Of a DNA stretch of 32,757 nucleotides, positions 14,329 to 21,745 are shown one piece after another. Source of the stretch: an uncultured Alphaproteobacteria bacterium (GTDB taxonomy: Bacteria > Pseudomonadota > Alphaproteobacteria > RF32 > CAG-239); assembly GCA_944392325.1 (NCBI GenBank), contig CALXWI010000014.1, forward strand, positions 1 through 32,757. Reading direction: 5' to 3'. A program made the position numbers and the translations under genes. The notes below the pieces were generated by a model. That model ran no database searches and had not been told where the DNA came from. It was given only the letters and a program-made list of their open reading frames with translations. Position 1 is the first letter of the stretch. Each line of letters starts with the position of its first letter.

Positions 14329-15288
14329 TTAAGCATTGCTGCGGGTGCGGTATAATGACATCCATATACCGCAGAAGAGAATGCTGAATGTGATTATCAA
14401 AGATATCAGCGGGGTGATGTCGATGCCGATATAAGGCAAGAAAATCTTAGACCCGATGAATATCAAGATGATAGACAGGGCTTGTTTCAAATAAGCAAAG
14501 CGGTTGACCGCAACGGCCAATAAGAAGTACAACGACCGCAGACCCAAGATGGCAAAAATATTGCTGGTATAAATAATATAAGTGTCTTGGGTAATCAAGA
14601 AAATGGCCGGGATACTGTCAATTGCGAAGATGATATCCATAACCTCAATAATGATTAAGGCAAAGAAGAGAGGAGTTATCATCCATTTGCCGCCTTTGTG
14701 AATAAAAAAGTGCTCGCCGATAATTTCATGGGTTACGTGAAAACGACGTCTTATCATCTTGAAAAGCGGACGTTCCAAAATTGGGGTTTCTTCTTTTTCG
14801 GGCATAAAGATTTTGACGCCGGTATAAATAAGAAATACCGAGAACAGGTACAAAATCCAATGAAAGCGGCTGACCAATTCTGCGCCGATGAAAATCATTA
14901 TGGCGCGCATTACAATAGCGCCCAAGACACCCCAAAACAAAACACGGTGTTGGTAGCGATTGGGAACCTTGAGGCTGGTAAATACCAAGGAGATAACAAA
15001 AATATTGTCCATGGAAAGGCTTTTTTCAACCAGATAGCCGGTGTAGTACAAAAGTCCGGCCGAGGTGCCTCGCTCATAAATAATAAATAGGCCGAAAATT
15101 AAGGCTATGATAATATAATAAGCACTTAACCTAAAGGTTTCGGATAAAGTGGGTTCTTCGCTTTTGCGGTGGAATACGCACAAATCCAAAAACAGCAAAA
15201 CCGTAACGATTACGCCAAAACTAACCCATAACCACGAAGCAGACAAAACCTCGTGTGGGGCACTGAAAAAATTGATTAGACTTTCCAT
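14329..15288 (-). CDS. TerC/Alx-family integral membrane protein
   Basis: A 319-residue protein with about nine membrane helices. TerC signatures are visible: FLDLCVFHRKSEEP, the acidic motif VEKSLSMDNIFVI, ERPLFKMIRRRF, FFALIIIEVMDIIFAIDSIPA, and NIFAILGLRSLYFLLA. The conserved Asp/Asn in SMDN and DIIFAIDS are those thought to bind metal. TerC/Alx proteins are implicated in Mn2+ export or metal loading of exported proteins, and the historical tellurite label does not mean tellurite resistance. No yybP-ykoY riboswitch fits into the 77-base upstream gap. It is followed at its end by a shared terminator. Confidence 0.94.
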   Translation of the reverse strand: MESLINFFSAPHEVLSASWLWVSFGVIVTVLLFLDLCVFHRKSEEPTLSETFRLSAYYIIIALIFGLFIIYERGTSAGLLYYTGYLVEKSLSMDNIFVISLVFTSLKVPNRYQHRVLFWGVLGAIVMRAIMIFIGAELVSRFHWILYLFSVFLIYTGVKIFMPEKEETPILERPLFKMIRRRFHVTHEIIGEHFFIHKGGKWMITPLFFALIIIEVMDIIFAIDSIPAIFLITQDTYIIYTSNIFAILGLRSLYFLLAVAVNRFAYLKQALSIILIFIGSKIFLPYIGIDITPLISLIITFSILFCGIWMSLYRTRSNA

Positions 15289-15365
15289 TATCTCTCTCTG
15301 TTAATGTTAGAATTGCGTATTTGTTCTAGCATTTGCCAAAGGGAGCGTCAAGCCCGGCGATTAAG

Positions 15366-15965
15366 TTAGCCAAAGGTTTTTATGCGCTCGGCCAAGGGGA
15401 GAAAGTCTTTTTCATCAGGGGTGGCGGTGATGTTGCCAAACGGCATTTGGGCAATGAGTTTCCAAGTTGGTGAAATTTGCCATTCACGTTGCACAAAGCC
15501 ATCTACCAGCGGGGAATAATGTTGAAGAGAGGCCCCAATATTATGCTCGGCAAACAAGCACCAAAGCGCAAATTGCAGCATGGCATTGCTTTGCTCTGAC
15601 CAGACAGGAAAGTTTTTGCTATATAGTGGAAAGTGTTGCTGCAGGCTGCTGACGGTGGCGGTGTCTTCAAAAAACAAGATAGTGCCGAATCCGGCGGCAA
15701 AAGAAGATATTTTTCGTTCAGTAGCGGAAAATTTTTCGGCCGGTGTCAGGGCTTTGAGCTCTTGTAAGGTCAAGTTCCAAAACTTGTGGTGTTCAGTGCC
15801 ATAAAGGCTGACGACTCTGGCTGACTGAGAGTTGAATGCTGATGGGCTATACATAACGGCATCGGCTATCAGCGTATTAATTTCTGCCTGTGAAAGGTCG
15901 GGATGGTTGCCTAGTGAATAGTTGGAGCGTCTTAGTTCTAAGAGTTTACGAAAGTGAGAGTTCAT
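15366..15965 (-). CDS. Nitroreductase-family protein (Frm2/HBN1-like)
   Basis: A 199-residue FMN-dependent nitroreductase fold of the short Frm2-type subgroup. The N-terminus FRKLLELRRSNYSLG gives the flavin-phosphate Arg/Ser contact region; SPSAFNSQSARVV is the conserved cofactor loop; LQFALWCLFAEHNIGASLQHY matches the helix and loop before the C-terminal strand; and WKLIAQMPFGNITATP is the family end. The substrate is unknown. AGGAGG sits 7 bases before the ATG. It lies between marC and terC genes on the same strand, possibly in one transcript with them. Confidence 0.88.
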   Translation of the reverse strand: MNSHFRKLLELRRSNYSLGNHPDLSQAEINTLIADAVMYSPSAFNSQSARVVSLYGTEHHKFWNLTLQELKALTPAEKFSATERKISSFAAGFGTILFFEDTATVSSLQQHFPLYSKNFPVWSEQSNAMLQFALWCLFAEHNIGASLQHYSPLVDGFVQREWQISPTWKLIAQMPFGNITATPDEKDFLPLAERIKTFG

Positions 15966-15984
15966 TGAAGCCTCCTAATGTAGT

Positions 15985-16593
15985 TTAGTGTTGACCTTTG
16001 AGTATGCTTTCAATAATAAAAGTGATGTTGGTGGTAAACAGTTTGACTGAGATAGCCAGCAAAATGATGCCGAAAAATTTTTGCAACATATAAATACCGC
16101 CGGCACCGAGCAAGCGTTCAAGGTTTTTGGTTAGGCGTAAAACACCGTAGACAACAATGCAGTTCAGCAAAATGGCGCAAAGAATGTTAATACCATCGTA
16201 TTGAGCACGAATGGAGAGGATGGTGGTTAAAGCTCCTGCACCGGCGATAAGTGGAAAAACTACCGGAAAAAAGCTACTGTCTTTGGGAGAATCCTCGGTG
16301 CTTTTGAATATTTCAATATCCAAAATCATTTCCAAAGCCATAACAAAGATGATTAATGAACCGGCAACCGCAAATGATGAAATATCAACTCCAAACAGTT
16401 TTAAAAACGCTTCTCCGACAAAGAAGAAAATAATAAACATTATGAAGGCGAGGCAGGCGGTTTTGTACGGCACAACAACTTTGCCGCGGCGGCGCAGCTT
16501 TAAGATAATCGGAATCGAACCCGGCATATCAATAATAGCAAAAAGAACGATGAATGCACTGATAAAGTCTTGAAAATTAAATGTTCCGAACAT
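15985..16593 (-). CDS. MarC-family integral membrane protein
   Basis: A 202-residue protein with six predicted membrane helices. MarC/YchE signatures are FIVLFAIIDMPGSIPIIL at the N-terminus and VVFPLIAGAGALTTIL in the middle (family consensus PLxAGPGA). The usual central Pro of the second motif is Ala here. The function of the family is not established; early links to multiple antibiotic resistance were withdrawn. The ribosome site AGAGG lies about 8 bases from the ATG. It ends 19 bases before the nitroreductase gene, and the start region is divergent from the ROK kinase gene. Confidence 0.92.
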   Translation of the reverse strand: MFGTFNFQDFISAFIVLFAIIDMPGSIPIILKLRRRGKVVVPYKTACLAFIMFIIFFFVGEAFLKLFGVDISSFAVAGSLIIFVMALEMILDIEIFKSTEDSPKDSSFFPVVFPLIAGAGALTTILSIRAQYDGINILCAILLNCIVVYGVLRLTKNLERLLGAGGIYMLQKFFGIILLAISVKLFTTNITFIIESILKGQH

Positions 16594-16670
16594 ATTTTTA
16601 CCTCTGATTCTAGATTAAAGCCGTAAAAAAATGAACCTAATTGATGGTTCGTAAGCTTTCCTTAAGATAG

Positions 16671-16699
16671 TTGTGTATTTATAAAATATAAACTATATT
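16671..16699 (+). promoter_or_regulatory. Candidate promoter of the ROK kinase operon
   Basis: TTGTGT (16671-16676), a 17-base spacer, TATATT (16694-16699), within a very AT-rich stretch where other -10 sites (TATAAT at about 16703) are also possible. Confidence 0.35.
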
Positions 16700-16741
16700 T
16701 ATAATATAATATCAAAGAAATTATTAACAACAGGAGGCAAA

Positions 16742-17632
16742 ATGTCGGATTTAAAGTTTTTGGCCTTTGATATTGGTGGCACAAAAATTGCTTATGCTAT
16801 TATTGATGAGCATGGAAAAGTATTGGAACCTGGTGGAAAGGTGTTTACGCCTAAAACTGCGAAGGCGATTTTTGATAAACTGAAAGAGATTGTTCAGTCT
16901 TATGAAAAAGAAATTGATGGAATCGCTATTGCAACCGCCGGTGAAGTTGATCCGCAAAATACGAGAATCGCGGCTTCGGTCGGAAATTTGCCTGAAGGAT
17001 ATCGGAATACTGAATTTACACGTTTGTCGGCTAAACCGGTGTATGTGGAAAATGATGCTAATGCGGCGATGTGGGGAGAACTACATATTGGTGCCGCTAA
17101 AGGGTGTAAAGATGCAATGTTGGTCGCTATCGGTACCGGTGTAGGAGTGGCCTTTGTGATTGATGGTAAACTATTAAAAGGTAAGTCAGGTTGTGCAGGA
17201 GAGGCTCATTTCCCCGTAAACCGTGGGCATAAACGTAAATGCACTTGTGGTTTATATGACTGCTATGAGATTTATGCCTCAGGTACCGCCTTGGGACTCG
17301 ATGCCAAAGAAGCTTATAAAGATGAAAATGCTGATAGTCATACCGTGATTAAAGGCATGGAAAAAGGCGACAAATTGGCTACAGAAGTGTTTAATCATTG
17401 GCAGCAAAATGTTATTGATGGAATTGTGGGGCTGGTGAATTTGTTTGACTCGGAAGTGGTCATCCTGTTTGGATCTTTGACGGAGTTTATGGACTTTGAT
17501 ACCATTGAAAATGAAGTAAACAAAAGTATTTTTGGAGGTCCTGTAATCTTAAAAAGAGCTGTATTGGAAAATAATGCAACCATGATTGGAGCAACAATTG
17601 CTGCAGCGCAGAAACTTAAAGGAGAACGTTAA
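16742..17632 (+). CDS. ROK-family sugar kinase (glucokinase/N-acetylhexosamine kinase-like)
   Basis: A 296-residue ASKHA-fold kinase. Visible are the phosphate-1 loop FDIGGTK (9-15), the sugar-site and catalytic Asp in VENDANAA (about D105), the phosphate-2 loop GTGVG (131-135), the GEAHFP motif, and the ROK zinc site CTCGLYDC (C167, C169, C174). These fit phosphorylation of a hexose or N-acetylhexosamine by ATP in the cytoplasm. The exact sugar cannot be read from sequence. GGAGG lies just upstream of the ATG. The next small membrane-protein gene begins directly after its stop codon, and a thioredoxin-like gene follows, so the three form an operon. Confidence 0.93.
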   Translation: MSDLKFLAFDIGGTKIAYAIIDEHGKVLEPGGKVFTPKTAKAIFDKLKEIVQSYEKEIDGIAIATAGEVDPQNTRIAASVGNLPEGYRNTEFTRLSAKPVYVENDANAAMWGELHIGAAKGCKDAMLVAIGTGVGVAFVIDGKLLKGKSGCAGEAHFPVNRGHKRKCTCGLYDCYEIYASGTALGLDAKEAYKDENADSHTVIKGMEKGDKLATEVFNHWQQNVIDGIVGLVNLFDSEVVILFGSLTEFMDFDTIENEVNKSIFGGPVILKRAVLENNATMIGATIAAAQKLKGER

Positions 17633-17923
17633 ATGTGGGGGATGAATAATTTAGTATCTTGGCTTTTGTTTGCTTTTATTGGTGCCGGGGCTATTGTTTT
17701 GTCGGTTTATGTGTTTGCTTTTCTACTGCCGTTTGTGTTGTTAATCTTGGCGGCTACGGTGCTGATTAATTTAGGGCGATATTTTTATATGCGCTATAAA
17801 TTGAAAGGATATTTAGAGAATTTTATGGCTAAGCCGACCAAAAGGAATCAGCGCACAGCTCAGCATGATGACGTGATTGATGTGGAATATGAAGTAGTTG
17901 ATGATGGTAAAGCAAAGAGATAG
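17633..17923 (+). CDS. Small membrane protein, 96 aa
   Basis: Unrecognised. Two closely spaced hydrophobic helices (about 6-30 and 33-52) are followed by a basic, then acidic cytoplasmic-type tail ending DDVIDVEYEVVDDGKAKR. The start ATG follows the ROK kinase stop immediately, with GGAGA just upstream. A second ATG at 17642 is possible. The tail (VIDVEYEVV) resembles short C-terminal tails of small inner-membrane proteins in other alphaproteobacteria, but I assign no function. Confidence 0.75.
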   Translation: MWGMNNLVSWLLFAFIGAGAIVLSVYVFAFLLPFVLLILAATVLINLGRYFYMRYKLKGYLENFMAKPTKRNQRTAQHDDVIDVEYEVVDDGKAKR

Positions 17924-17930
17924 GTTGTAG

Positions 17931-18287
17931 ATGATGAAAAAGATATTTTGTTTATGTTTGGCACTATTGGGATTGTATGGAGCTTCAGTGCAGGCTGCAG
18001 ACAATGAAATTAGAGATGATAAAATATATCTGTTTTATTCAGAAGGGTGTCCGCATTGTAAAGATGCTGAGGCTTATTTGGCTCAAAACTATCCTAATTT
18101 GGAAATGGAACGCTTGAATGTTAGGACGCGTTATGGGTATTATATGTTTGTGGAATGTGTGAAAAAATTTGACTTGGGCTCTGAAGTAGGTACTCCGCTG
18201 TTTTGTATGGGGGATAATTATTTGATGGGGTGGGATAATTCTTATCCAGATAAGTTTAAGAGTTATGTCAAGCCTTTTGAAAAATAA
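17931..18287 (+). CDS. Periplasmic thioredoxin-like protein (CPHC)
   Basis: A 118-residue protein: signal peptide 1-22 (MKKIFCLCLALLGLYGASVQA), then a compact thioredoxin/glutaredoxin-like domain. The active-site motif CPHC is at 40-43 and the cis-proline loop reads VGTPLF. The CPHC dipeptide is that of DsbA-type oxidases, but the domain is far shorter than DsbA and lacks the helical insertion. It may therefore act as a small periplasmic disulfide oxidoreductase; the partner is unknown. ATG 17931 and 17934 are both possible. It is the last gene of the ROK-kinase operon. Given the cysteine-rich secreted proteins nearby, a role in their folding is conceivable but only inferred. Confidence 0.85.
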   Translation: MMKKIFCLCLALLGLYGASVQAADNEIRDDKIYLFYSEGCPHCKDAEAYLAQNYPNLEMERLNVRTRYGYYMFVECVKKFDLGSEVGTPLFCMGDNYLMGWDNSYPDKFKSYVKPFEK

Positions 18288-18289
18288 AT

Positions 18290-18319
18290 AAAAGCCTTGG
18301 TAGAAACCAAGGCTTTTTT
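18290..18319 (+). terminator. Terminator of the ROK-kinase operon
   Basis: A perfect 10-bp stem AAAGCCTTGG (18291-18300) with CCAAGGCTTT (18307-18316), loop TAGAAA, then more T. Confidence 0.92.
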
Positions 18320-18323
18320 GTGA

Positions 18324-18400
18324 TGGTAGCGAGGGAGGGATTTGAACCCCCGACACAAGGATTATGATTCCTCTGCTCTAACCAACTGAGCTACCCCGCC
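18324..18400 (-). tRNA. tRNA-Met (CAT), elongator type
   Basis: A 77-base cloverleaf with encoded CCA. The acceptor arms GGCGGGG and CCTCGCT pair with G-T wobbles. The D arm is GCTC-AGTTGGTTA-GAGC, the anticodon loop ATCATAA gives CAT, and the T arm is GGGGG-TTCAAAT-CCCTC. The initiator hallmark (three G-C pairs next to the anticodon loop) is absent, so it is elongator Met; a lysidine-modified tRNA-Ile2 is the alternative. Confidence 0.93.
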
Positions 18401-18483
18401 ATCAAGTTCGCCTATTTTAATAATATGCTTTTTGTTAGTTGTCAATATATATTTTTTTTATAAATGGTATTTTGTTAAAAAGA

Positions 18484-18508
18484 AAGAGGAAGGATTGGCC
18501 TTCCTCTT
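18484..18508 (-). terminator. Terminator of the cytidylyltransferase-like gene
   Basis: A perfect 10-bp stem (AAGAGGAAGG with CCTTCCTCTT, 5-base loop) followed on the minus strand by TCTTTTT. It is 7 bases past the stop of the gene ending at 18515. Confidence 0.82.
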
Positions 18509-18514
18509 GGTAAA

Positions 18515-18949
18515 TTATTCTTCGTCCCAGCGTTTGAGTATTGAAGATGAGGAGTTGGCTTTATTATCGCCTCCGACTCCGAAAGCTAAGTCAATTTGGC
18601 ATTCTTTGCAGACTTCAGTTTCCGGAATGTTATCTTTGCGGCGGTCGCCTCCGTTAGCAAATACTAAGTGGACATCAGGATATTTGGCGCGAACTTTGCG
18701 GATGCCGTCGCAGGCGGAGTTATCAGAGTCGTCGAATCCCATAGCCTCAATAACGCCTTTAAAATTTTCACAAATGGTTTTACGGGTATAGAAGTCTTGA
18801 AAATTTTTACCTTTTTTGCGGCGGAGCCATTCATCTGAATTAACTAAAACGATAACTCCATCGCTAGCTGCAGCTGAGGCTTTGATTAATTCAATGTGAC
18901 CTTCGTGAATGGGGTCAAAACCACCGCTTACAATATAATAGGTTTTCAT
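18515..18949 (-). CDS. Cytidylyltransferase-like nucleotidyltransferase
   Basis: A 144-residue nucleotidyltransferase of the HxGH superfamily. The N-terminus YYIVSGGFDPIHEGHIELI carries the HEGH motif (15-18) that binds the nucleotide triphosphate; VLVNSDEWLRRKKG and VFANGGDRRKDNIPE match the RfaE/HldE C-terminal and TagD-type nucleotide loops. Such enzymes make CDP- or ADP-activated sugars or polyols for cell-surface polymers. The substrate cannot be deduced. The C-terminal Cys-x2-Cys region and Ser-rich end are unusual. GAGAGG lies 5 bases before the ATG. It is monocistronic. Confidence 0.88.
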   Translation of the reverse strand: MKTYYIVSGGFDPIHEGHIELIKASAAASDGVIVLVNSDEWLRRKKGKNFQDFYTRKTICENFKGVIEAMGFDDSDNSACDGIRKVRAKYPDVHLVFANGGDRRKDNIPETEVCKECQIDLAFGVGGDNKANSSSSILKRWDEE

Positions 18950-19070
18950 GTATCCTCTCTTGTATAAAAAAGTTGAGGCAGAGATTAAATTGCTGCCGTT
19001 TATGCTTTGATGTTATGATAGATTTGTGGTGATTGCAAGCAGGGAAGTGCCTTTGTGGAGAATTAAACCC

Positions 19071-19188
19071 AAGCTGGGCAAACGGGCGCCGTTTGATCCG
19101 CTCAATCACCGGTAGCTTGTACTGTGTTCAACAAGTCGCGATGCTCAAATCGGGTGTCGGAGAGTTATGATTTTGGGAGAGTGTTCGG
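19071..19188 (+). repeat. Palindromic repeat copy 5 with tRNA-like tail
   Basis: A partial B cassette (AAGCTGGG), then cassette C AAACGGGCGCCGTTT, GATCCGCTCAATCACCGGTAGC, and the tail GCGATGCTCAAATCGGG. The segment 19107-19188 (from CACCGG to GTTCGG) recurs almost identically at 19262-19344. Confidence 0.85.
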
Positions 19189-19234
19189 AAGGGTTCGAAT
19201 CCCTTTGCGCACAAAAAAAACCTCCCGAAGGAGG
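19187..19234 (+). pseudogene. tRNA-like 3' remnant 1 and decayed hairpin
   Basis: AAGGGTTCGAATCCCTTT folds as a perfect T arm with the GTTCGAATC loop, followed by TGCGCACA and A-rich sequence with CCTCC-CGAA-GGAGG (a decayed terminator). No D arm or anticodon arm can be built upstream, so this is at most the 3' end of a tRNA gene. Confidence 0.4.
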
Positions 19235-19344
19235 AAGCTGGGGCAGCTTCACCCCATCAGCCACCGGTAGCTTGTACTGTGTTCAACAAGTCGCGATGCT
19301 CAAATCGGGTGTGCGGAGAGTTATGATTTTGGGAGAGTGTTCGG
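19235..19344 (+). repeat. Palindromic repeat copy 6 (second tandem unit)
   Basis: Cassette B as GAAGCTGGGGCAGCTTC, ACCCCATCAGCCACCGGTAGC, and the tail GCGATGCTCAAATCGGG. The part 19262-19344 duplicates 19107-19188 with one extra G, giving a period of about 155 bases. Confidence 0.85.
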
Positions 19345-19372
19345 TCTAACTGGTTCGAATCTCGACGCACAA
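19310..19372 (+). pseudogene. tRNA-like remnant 2
   Basis: Starts TGTGCGGAGAG and ends ACTGGTTCGAATCTCGACGCACA. GTGCG can pair with CGCAC as a short acceptor-like stem, and GGTTCGAATC is a T-loop match. The middle (about 35 bases) cannot form a normal D or anticodon arm. It lies head-to-head with tRNA-Lys and shares its terminator hairpin. Confidence 0.35.
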
Positions 19373-19400
19373 AAAAAGCCTCCTGAAGGAGGCTTTTTTA
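19371..19400. terminator. Bidirectional hairpin ending tRNA-Lys
   Basis: A stem GCCTCC-TGAA-GGAGGC with AAAAAAA before and TTTTTT after. It lies directly 3' of the minus-strand tRNA-Lys and 3' of tRNA-like remnant 2 on the plus strand. Confidence 0.85.
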
Positions 19401-19401
19401 T

Positions 19402-19477
19402 TGGTGAGCGCGTCGGGATTCGAACCCGAGACCCTTTGATTAAAAGTCAAATGCTCTACCGACTGAGCTACGCACCC
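19402..19477 (-). tRNA. tRNA-Lys (TTT)
   Basis: A 76-base cloverleaf with encoded CCA. The acceptor GGGTGCG pairs with CGCGCTC. The D arm is GCTC-AGTCGGTA-GAGC, the anticodon loop CTTTTAA gives TTT, and the T arm is TCGGG-TTCGAAT-CCCGA. Confidence 0.97.
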
Positions 19478-19648
19478 AAAATATGCTGTTGCAATAACGA
19501 GGTGTGTTATAATGGATTATTTTGGGGAAGTCAATAAAAAAAATTACATTTTTTGTAAAAAAATATTTTTTTGTAATTTATTTATTAATAATTATGTGAT
19601 AATATCTTAATCAGATTTTCGATTAATAGTTTAATAAATAGGTGCAAT

Positions 19649-19969
19649 ATGGTTAAAAAAGCTAATGTTAGTCAGTCTGAAGGGCAGTATGATATTTTAC
19701 AAAATGCTGCCGGTGAAATCTTGATTATTATTCAATATCGTGCCGGTGGACCGGAAAATCCTCGTTTGGTATATGATGGCGGAGATCAGGCTTTACTCTA
19801 TCGTAGTAGAGAAAGTGCGGTTATGCTTGAGGCTATTAATCAAGAAGCTCGCCAGCCTTTGAAGTCGGTTAGCGAAGTCTTGATGGTTGAACTTGAAGAT
19901 GACGATGTTGCTCGAGAGTATAGAGTACCCGTCAGAGCTGTGAAGAATTTAGAAGCTTTAATGCGCTAG
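19649..19969 (+). CDS. Orphan protein, 106 aa, paralog of the gene at 31242
   Basis: Unrecognised soluble protein without a signal peptide. Its core (about 25-84) aligns with the 117-residue protein at 31242: ILIIIQYR versus LYIFIEAK, PRLVYDGGDQALLYRS versus PKVIYDGKDHAVFLRS, then an LxxIxxExRxxL pattern and LMVE versus IMVE. The common pattern is a short beta segment, YDGxDxAxxxRS, and an amphipathic helix. The AGGTG site lies 5-6 bases from the ATG. The gene is monocistronic, with an AT-rich leader and a strong terminator before the nuoL-like gene. The function is unknown. Confidence 0.78.
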   Translation: MVKKANVSQSEGQYDILQNAAGEILIIIQYRAGGPENPRLVYDGGDQALLYRSRESAVMLEAINQEARQPLKSVSEVLMVELEDDDVAREYRVPVRAVKNLEALMR

Positions 19970-20007
19970 ATTATTTATTTGATAATTTTAGTAGTTGGAT
20001 ATCTTGG

Positions 20008-20036
20008 AATAAGGGCTTTAAATGCCCTTATTTTTT
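20008..20036 (+). terminator. Terminator after the 106-aa gene
   Basis: A perfect 9-bp stem AATAAGGGC (20008-20016) with GCCCTTATT (20024-20032), loop TTTAAAT, then TTTT. It shows that the nuoL-like gene is not transcribed from the gene to its left. Confidence 0.88.
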
Positions 20037-20075
20037 GTTATATTAACAACAAGTTAATTTTTTTAGGGTGCTCTG

Positions 20076-21743
20076 ATGCTTGCTTTTTCAATGCTTAAAC
20101 TATTGGTGTTAGGCGTGTTTTCCGAGATATTTCAGAAAAATAGATTACAGAAGTCTTGGGCGGTGGTGGTCTGTATGGCGGCCGCAACGGTGCTGTTCTT
20201 TATGTTAACTCCGGAAGTGATGGTCGATGGTAAGGCCTTTGTATACAATTGGATTGATACCAATGCCATCAGAGTTAAATTAACTGTATTGCCAAGCCTT
20301 GAAATGTATAAGTTAGGGGCGTTATTGGGGTTAATTGCTTTGGCAATGATGTTTTATAATTGTTTTTATGATGAAGGTAAAATGCGACTCCGCAACGCTG
20401 GTCTGTATTTGTTGATTTTAGTGGCGATGTTGGCTTTGGTTTCAGCTCAAAATATGATGCAGATAATGATTGCTTTATGTTGGGTGGATGTTTTGTGTTT
20501 TTATTTGCTCAAAGACAGTTGGCTGAAACGCGGATATATGTTTTATAATGTTTTAGCAGATATGCTGTTTATTATTGTGGTGGCATTGATTTGGGGAGAC
20601 CAGAAGAGTTTGTCTGTCGAGGCGTTGTCCAGATATATGCATAATGGTGACAATAAGCAAATTGTGGCGATGTTTTGGACGTTAGTGGTGTTGTTGAAAA
20701 CAGGAATGGTGTTGTTCCATGATTTTGTGATTAATTTGAAAAAAATAAGTTTTGTCAGGGGAATATATATTTTTTATGCGGCTACTCCGATGGCTGGGTT
20801 GATATTACTTTGGAAAACCAGCAGCGTGTTGGAAAGCGTTGACTGGACGAGAATGGTAATTGCCGCTTTTGCTGCGGGAAGTATGTTGTGGGCTTTTGTT
20901 GGAAGTTTGGTTATAGATAATATTAAAGCCAAAATTATGTATTGGAATATGATGTTGATGGGGTTGATGGCTGCATTGTTAAGCTTATCAACAAAAGTAT
21001 TTTTAGATTTTGTTCCATGGCTACCGTGGTGTGGAATTATGTTGTCAGCAGTAATGATTTTGCCGGTGGTGGCGGCGTCAAATGAGTTGCTGGTGTCTAA
21101 AATGGGTGGTTTTATTAGCCGATTGAAAATCTCTTTTGTGGCATCAATGTTGTTAGTGGCGGCGGAGTTACAAGTAATTTTGCACTATTCAAACGGAACA
21201 GGAAAAATGTGGGTGTGGGGATTTTTGCTGTTACAAATGCTTAGTGTAACAAGTGTTTGGCGGCAAATTTATTGTGGAAAAACAAAGGCTGATGAAAAAG
21301 TTTGGGCTTTGTTGAAAAATCCTAATCTATTGTATTTTGTGCCGGTGGTATTGTTTGGTGGCTTGGTGTTTAGTTATTTTGGGCTGCCGCTTAAAAATGT
21401 GTGGCTGGGATTAGCTTTAGTGTTAATGCTTATTGTAGCTAATCCTTTAGCTAAGCTTGAACAGATTTATGCCTATGATAAAATTCAAAAAGCGGCGCCG
21501 TGTAGTTTTTTGTTTGAAGTCCTTCTGGTGTTTCCGGTACGAATTTTGGGACGAGTGTTATGGTTATTAATCGATTTTGTGTTTATTGAGCGGACAATTA
21601 TTAATACTTTGCGGCGATTGATGGCTTTCTTGGTTAAAACGGTAGCAATATTGCATGTGAATATGTTTGTAGGTGCTTTTATTTTTACACTTATAGGCGG
21701 AGCAATTTTGATTTGGGTTTATTATTTTAACGGAGGATTGTGA
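20076..21743 (+). CDS. nuoL: Divergent NuoL-like complex I antiporter-type subunit
   Basis: A 555-residue polytopic membrane protein with about 13-15 helices, shorter than the usual 610-660. Identification rests on position (first of a nuoL-M-N order ending in birA) and on local similarity. ALCWVDVLCFYLLKDSW corresponds to the canonical GWEGVGLCSYLLIGFW region. VVLLKTGMVLFHDF corresponds to the GKSAQxPLHxWL region. The end FIERTIINTLRRLMAFLVKT plus a last helix resembles NuoL's lateral helix and anchor. The conserved Glu of WEG is Val here, and the [20 protein letters not shown] signature is absent. Proton pumping in the usual way is therefore doubtful. SD-like AGGGTG precedes the ATG, and a stop/start overlap region leads into the nuoM-like gene. 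Confidence 0.62.
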   Translation: MLAFSMLKLLVLGVFSEIFQKNRLQKSWAVVVCMAAATVLFFMLTPEVMVDGKAFVYNWIDTNAIRVKLTVLPSLEMYKLGALLGLIALAMMFYNCFYDEGKMRLRNAGLYLLILVAMLALVSAQNMMQIMIALCWVDVLCFYLLKDSWLKRGYMFYNVLADMLFIIVVALIWGDQKSLSVEALSRYMHNGDNKQIVAMFWTLVVLLKTGMVLFHDFVINLKKISFVRGIYIFYAATPMAGLILLWKTSSVLESVDWTRMVIAAFAAGSMLWAFVGSLVIDNIKAKIMYWNMMLMGLMAALLSLSTKVFLDFVPWLPWCGIMLSAVMILPVVAASNELLVSKMGGFISRLKISFVASMLLVAAELQVILHYSNGTGKMWVWGFLLLQMLSVTSVWRQIYCGKTKADEKVWALLKNPNLLYFVPVVLFGGLVFSYFGLPLKNVWLGLALVLMLIVANPLAKLEQIYAYDKIQKAAPCSFLFEVLLVFPVRILGRVLWLLIDFVFIERTIINTLRRLMAFLVKTVAILHVNMFVGAFIFTLIGGAILIWVYYFNGGL

Positions 21744-21745
21744 TT

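Noticed and set aside
15289..15365. yybP-ykoY manganese riboswitch before terC
   Set aside because: Only 77 bases separate terC from the neighbouring gene and I see no matching stem-loops.
19167..19537. Two short plus-strand frames between the cytidylyltransferase-like gene and the 106-aa gene
   Set aside because: They run through the repeat, tRNA-like remnants and the antisense of tRNA-Lys; no coding signal.
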